Shown: positions 60,592 to 64,000 of the stretch, piece after piece | How the letters are laid out: every line of letters starts with the position of its first letter | Position numbering within the stretch: the first letter of the stretch is position 1 | NCBI RefSeq assembly: GCF_014297365.1 | Contig: NZ_JACOQD010000001.1 | Location: 620,001 to 684,000, forward strand | DNA length: 64,000 nucleotides | Direction: 5' to 3' | From: Winogradskyella echinorum | GTDB lineage: Bacteria > Bacteroidota > Bacteroidia > Flavobacteriales > Flavobacteriaceae | Notes under the pieces: model-generated | Told to the model about the DNA's origin: nothing | Databases searched by the model: none | The model's input: only the letters and a program-made list of their open reading frames with translations | Position numbers and translations under genes: made by a program

Positions 60592-62712
60592 CTATTTTTT
60601 TATTAAGCTCATCGCAAAACCACCACCTTCGGCTAAATTAACTGACAATTTAGAACCTTTAGTTACATCTATTTTCTCAATAGTAATATCTAACGGATTA
60701 TTATCCCAATGCGCATTTTCACCATCTTTATAAATGATAACTTCGTAATTTTGGTTGTCATCCAAGAAATCAAAAGTTAGGTCTATAGTTCTTGCGTTTT
60801 CATCAGTAATACCTCCAACAAACCAATTGCCTGTTCCGCGTTCTTGCCTAGCAATAGTAACATAATCACCAACCTCACCATTCAATACTTTTGTTTGTTG
60901 CCAATCCACACCTACATCTCTAATGAATTGCAGTGGTTTTGGATTAGCTTCATAATGTTCTACTAAATCTGCTGCCATTTGCACTGGACTATAAATTACT
61001 ACGTAAAGTGCTAATTGCTGAGCTATTGTTGTATTAACCTGATTATCTTTTTTATACTCATCGAATTTTATATTGAAAATACCTGGAGTAAAATCAATAG
61101 GACCAGATAACATACGTGTAAAAGCTACAATTGGTAAATGTTCTGGCAGATTACCTCCATCGCTTGCCCAAGCATTAAATTCTTGTCCTCTAAGGCCTTC
61201 TCGTGAAATGATATTAGGATATGTTCTTCGTAAACCTGTGGCTTTAATTGGCTCATGTGCATTAACAGCCACTTCATATTTAGCCGCTTTAATCGCTGCA
61301 TTATTATATTGATTAACCATGTATTGCCCATGATGGTATTCACCTTTAGGTAAAATTTTACCAACATAACCCGATTTTACGGCATGCATACCATATTTCT
61401 GCATTAACGCATAAGCAGTATCTTGTTGTTTTTCGTAAGTCTCTGTAGCGGCAGAGGTTTCGTGATGCATAATGATTTCCACACCCTTTTCTTTGGCATA
61501 ACGTGTCACTTCATCAATATCGTAATCTGGATATGGAGTTACAAAATCGAAAACACCTTCGCGATCTTCAAAACCAATCCAATGTTCCCAACCAGTATTC
61601 CAACCTTCAACCAAAACACCTCCGATGTTGTTTTTAGCTGAAAAATCAATAAAGTTCTTAACGTTTTCAGTAGTTGCTCCGTGTCTTCCATGTGATTTTC
61701 CACCATCTGTCCATGTGCTCATATCTTGTGTCATACCATAATCCCAAGAGGATTTGCCAAGGTGCATTTCCCACCAAACTCCTGTGTATTTCACAGGTTT
61801 AAACCAAGAAACGTCACCCAACTTATTTGGCTCGTTGAGATTAACTATAAGTTTAGACTCAATTAAATCTGATGCATTATCTGAAATTTGAATGGTTCGC
61901 CATGGTGTATTAAAAGGAACGGTCTTCTTCACCTTATAATCTGTATTTTCTGAACCAACCAAGTTGCTTTTTAAATTAAGATTTTCAGTATCCACTTTTA
62001 AGGTCATACCAGAATAATCGATTAGAGCGGCTTCATGAAAACTTAAATGTGTGCCATCACTTCCAACCATCGTTACAGGTGTATTCACCGCATTTTCTGG
62101 AATGTAAGTTTGCGCTAAATTCTTATGATTAGCGAATTGTAAAGCATCTATTTCTGAAAGCTTAGTTGTATTATACAAATGCTCGTAAATATCCCAATCG
62201 CCAGGAATCCAAAAGGTTTTGTAGTCTTCTGTAAGATTGAATTCTGTATGTTCATCATTAACGTATACATCACCCTTAAAATTAGCTTGTTCAGGGAATT
62301 CATATCTAAAGCCAATACCATCATCATACACTTTAAAAACAAGAGTCATTAAACGTGCAGTTTCATTATTTTCTTGAAGCTCTACCTTTAACTCGTTGTA
62401 GTTGTTCACTACATCTAATTGTTCTCCCCAAGGCATTTGCCATGTTTCGTTAAAAGATGATGTTGACGTATTGTTTATTTTGAAGTTTTTATCAAAACCT
62501 TCGATATCCTTAAAGTCGAAACCCAAATACGAGGTGTCTACAACTGTTTTATTATTGAACTTTACAGTGTAAAATGGTTTGCCTTCTTTATTGATATTGA
62601 AATTGACCTCAACTTCCTTATTAGGTGATGACACGTCCAGAATTTTTGCATTCTCCTTTGTACAAGAATACAACACAGCAATTATAAGTAGAGGTATGAA
62701 TTTAATTTTCAT
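60592..62712 (-). CDS. GH97 alpha-glucosidase (SusB-like lipoprotein)
   Basis: A 706-residue lipoprotein (IAVLYSCTKEN, Cys near residue 17). The N-terminal super-sandwich and (beta/alpha)8 barrel of GH97 are present; key motifs are WIPGDWDIYEHLY, KYTGVWWEMHLGKSSW, GVLVEGWNTGWEHW, VEIIMHHETSA, VNAHEPIKATGLRRTYPN and REGLRGQEFNAW, the Glu residues being those of inverting GH97 enzymes such as Bacteroides SusB. It hydrolyses alpha-glucans and oligosaccharides in the periplasm or at the surface. Its ATG overlaps the stop of the upstream GH13 gene by 4 bp. Confidence 0.92.
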   Translation of the reverse strand: MKIKFIPLLIIAVLYSCTKENAKILDVSSPNKEVEVNFNINKEGKPFYTVKFNNKTVVDTSYLGFDFKDIEGFDKNFKINNTSTSSFNETWQMPWGEQLDVVNNYNELKVELQENNETARLMTLVFKVYDDGIGFRYEFPEQANFKGDVYVNDEHTEFNLTEDYKTFWIPGDWDIYEHLYNTTKLSEIDALQFANHKNLAQTYIPENAVNTPVTMVGSDGTHLSFHEAALIDYSGMTLKVDTENLNLKSNLVGSENTDYKVKKTVPFNTPWRTIQISDNASDLIESKLIVNLNEPNKLGDVSWFKPVKYTGVWWEMHLGKSSWDYGMTQDMSTWTDGGKSHGRHGATTENVKNFIDFSAKNNIGGVLVEGWNTGWEHWIGFEDREGVFDFVTPYPDYDIDEVTRYAKEKGVEIIMHHETSAATETYEKQQDTAYALMQKYGMHAVKSGYVGKILPKGEYHHGQYMVNQYNNAAIKAAKYEVAVNAHEPIKATGLRRTYPNIISREGLRGQEFNAWASDGGNLPEHLPIVAFTRMLSGPIDFTPGIFNIKFDEYKKDNQVNTTIAQQLALYVVIYSPVQMAADLVEHYEANPKPLQFIRDVGVDWQQTKVLNGEVGDYVTIARQERGTGNWFVGGITDENARTIDLTFDFLDDNQNYEVIIYKDGENAHWDNNPLDITIEKIDVTKGSKLSVNLAEGGGFAMSLIKK

Positions 62713-64000
62713 GATTTATCTTTTTCGATTAGTACAATATTAAAATCTGAATCTATTGTTATTTTACCATTTTCTACAGTTGCAGTTTTGCCAGAATAAG
62801 CATCTCGTAACCTTACTCTTTCTTCAAAAATTTTAGAGACATCAATAATTTTTTCTCCTATTTCTAAATCTAAACCGATAACTACTAAATCTTTAAAATC
62901 TTCAGTTTGGTAACTTCTGTAAAAATAGTATGGCTGCTCCGTAATCATTTGATGTGCACCTGCTCCAACAGCCGGATGATTTGCTCTAAATTTACCTAAT
63001 TTTTGCCAATGACTTAAGACTTCTTTTGTTCTTGGTCGTTTTGCAATGGAATCCCAATTCATAAAGGAACGCAATGTAGCATCACCTTCTGTTCCTGGCA
63101 CAACAAGTGAACGTGAGGATTCATCACCATAATACACTTGTGATGTTCCTGGTGATAACAAAAGTTTATTTGCTGTTTCAAATGGCTTTTTACGCACAGC
63201 ATCAAACGGACTACCATCATCGTGAGAGCTTAAATAATTTAATGTTCCAAAATCTTTTAAACTACCATGTAAAGAATCTGAATATTTTTTAAAAAGTGCT
63301 TCATAACCCAATTCTTTTGAATTCCACTTAAATTCAAAATTGATTAAACTATGAAAACTAGCAGGATCGAAGTAATTCACTTTCTTATCACCAAAATCAT
63401 AAAACTGACCACCACTTATTCCGTAATTATAAACTTCGCCAACTAAATAAAAGTCATTATCATCTAATATTTTTTCAGAATTATTCTTTTTGTATTCAGC
63501 AAACGCATAATCACATTCCTTCTTAAACTCTTGCCAAACATATTCTTCGGTATGTTTTACAGTATCTACTCTATAACCATCTACCCCAAATTCAGTAATA
63601 TAATCGGTTAACCATTTCATGATATAAAAACGAGGTGCTCTTGGATGACCCGTACGTTCAAAGAATTCATCAAGCTCTTTCACTTCTTGCTCATAACGAC
63701 CTTCCGCTTTCCATTTTTCTACTAATTGAGGAGGTAATTCTACATTTTCATTACTTTCTGTTCTAATATCTGGAAGATTAGCAACCAAAGTACAACTTAC
63801 TGTGTTTTCGTAATTATCATATGTACATTGCTTGTCAGTTCTCACCCATTCTTCTGGCCAAACAGGGTCTTTTTCAGTTACAGGACCTGTGTGGTTTATT
63901 ACCGCATCTAAAACTATACGAATACCTTTAGCATGCGCTTCTTTTACCAAGGCATGTAAGTCTTCCTTAGTTCCAAAATTAGGATCTATTCTGGTCCAAT
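62709..64000 (-). CDS. Alpha-amylase family (GH13) glycoside hydrolase, N-terminus outside window
   Basis: The frame is open to the right edge (WTRIDPNFGTKEDLHALVKEAHAKG), so the start lies beyond position 64000. The visible 430 residues cover the GH13 barrel: conserved region I DAVINHTG, region II GYRVDTVKH (catalytic Asp), region III GEVYNYG (Glu acid) and region IV FLSSHDDG-like NYLSSHDDGSP. The C-terminal beta domain follows. It belongs with the GH97 gene in a starch or maltodextrin utilisation set (susA-like). Confidence 0.9.
   Translation of the reverse strand, partial: WTRIDPNFGTKEDLHALVKEAHAKGIRIVLDAVINHTGPVTEKDPVWPEEWVRTDKQCTYDNYENTVSCTLVANLPDIRTESNENVELPPQLVEKWKAEGRYEQEVKELDEFFERTGHPRAPRFYIMKWLTDYITEFGVDGYRVDTVKHTEEYVWQEFKKECDYAFAEYKKNNSEKILDDNDFYLVGEVYNYGISGGQFYDFGDKKVNYFDPASFHSLINFEFKWNSKELGYEALFKKYSDSLHGSLKDFGTLNYLSSHDDGSPFDAVRKKPFETANKLLLSPGTSQVYYGDESSRSLVVPGTEGDATLRSFMNWDSIAKRPRTKEVLSHWQKLGKFRANHPAVGAGAHQMITEQPYYFYRSYQTEDFKDLVVIGLDLEIGEKIIDVSKIFEERVRLRDAYSGKTATVENGKITIDSDFNIVLIEKDKS

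Noticed and set aside
1-64000. CRISPR arrays, tRNA/rRNA genes, insertion sequences or prophage genes
   Set aside because: No regular spacer-repeat units, no tRNA-like cloverleaf in the intergenic gaps inspected, and no transposase or phage structural proteins were found.

Overview
The window is AT-rich bacterial chromosome that looks like a marine or aquatic member of the Flavobacteriaceae (Bacteroidota). This is judged from gene content and signals: most starts lack a Shine-Dalgarno sequence, several TAnnTTTG (-7) promoter boxes sit 0-25 nt before starts, exported proteins end their signal peptides in AQ or a short lipobox, and the mevalonate pathway, GH97/GH13 (SusB/SusA-like) enzymes, ArsS/ArsM arsenosugar genes and DUF2254/DUF547 proteins are of the Bacteroidota type. 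Gene density is high. I saw no rRNA, tRNA, CRISPR array, prophage or insertion sequence.

Layout. 1-326: end of an M19-type peptidase. 420-8217: purine catabolism, with guanine deaminase, the two xanthine dehydrogenase subunits, XdhC and three uncharacterised companions (THEP1-like NTPase, multi-pass membrane protein, Mpv17-like membrane protein). 8404-15822: an apparently complete arsenosugar cluster (CMD-family protein, ArsS, rhodanese, TIGR04282 glycosyltransferase, purine nucleoside phosphorylase, ArsM, sterol-desaturase-like protein, DUF547 lipoprotein, TIGR04283 glycosyltransferase). 15823-19512: lipoprotein, PPP-type phosphatase, an outer-membrane barrel gene with a stop codon in its signal peptide, and a GH113-like lipoprotein. 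19606-26777: a flavoprotein/membrane Fe-S protein pair, then two GT2 enzymes and a mannosyltransferase-like protein. 26793-33060: small proteins and a polyamine operon (arginine decarboxylase, agmatinase, deoxyhypusine-synthase-like protein, GNAT-nitrilase fusion) behind a leader of roughly 275 nt. 33521-35473: small exported proteins and a transglutaminase-like protein. 35604-41161: isoprenoid operon (mevalonate diphosphate decarboxylase, mevalonate kinase, a 39-residue membrane protein, UbiA prenyltransferase) with a nitrilase and an unusual RsuA-like protein. 41278-50647: hybrid histidine kinase, BaiN-like flavoprotein, DUF2254 protein and a very large phosphoesterase/kinase-like/beta-barrel fusion. 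50723-56662: redox operon (SelO, flavodoxin, DUF427, hydrolase-OsmC fusion, EgtB, EgtD). 56845-60484: HD-PycTM effector-like protein converging with a GAF protein. 60592-64000: GH97 and GH13 alpha-glucan enzymes, the latter cut by the window edge.

The most unusual signal is a set of short palindromic repeats scattered between genes, members of which also lie in frame inside three enzymes: a 102-bp element (exactly 34 codons) in the TIGR04283 glycosyltransferase, and shorter ones in the mannosyltransferase-like protein and mevalonate diphosphate decarboxylase. This resembles the coding palindromic elements of Rickettsia. Other points for follow-up are the kinase-like signature inside the phosphatase/barrel fusion, the orphan HD-PycTM gene, two enzyme homologues lacking the expected catalytic residue (deoxyhypusine-synthase-like Lys, pseudouridine-synthase Asp), the long speA leader, and twin TTGTCGAC sites between the divergent selO and HD-PycTM genes.
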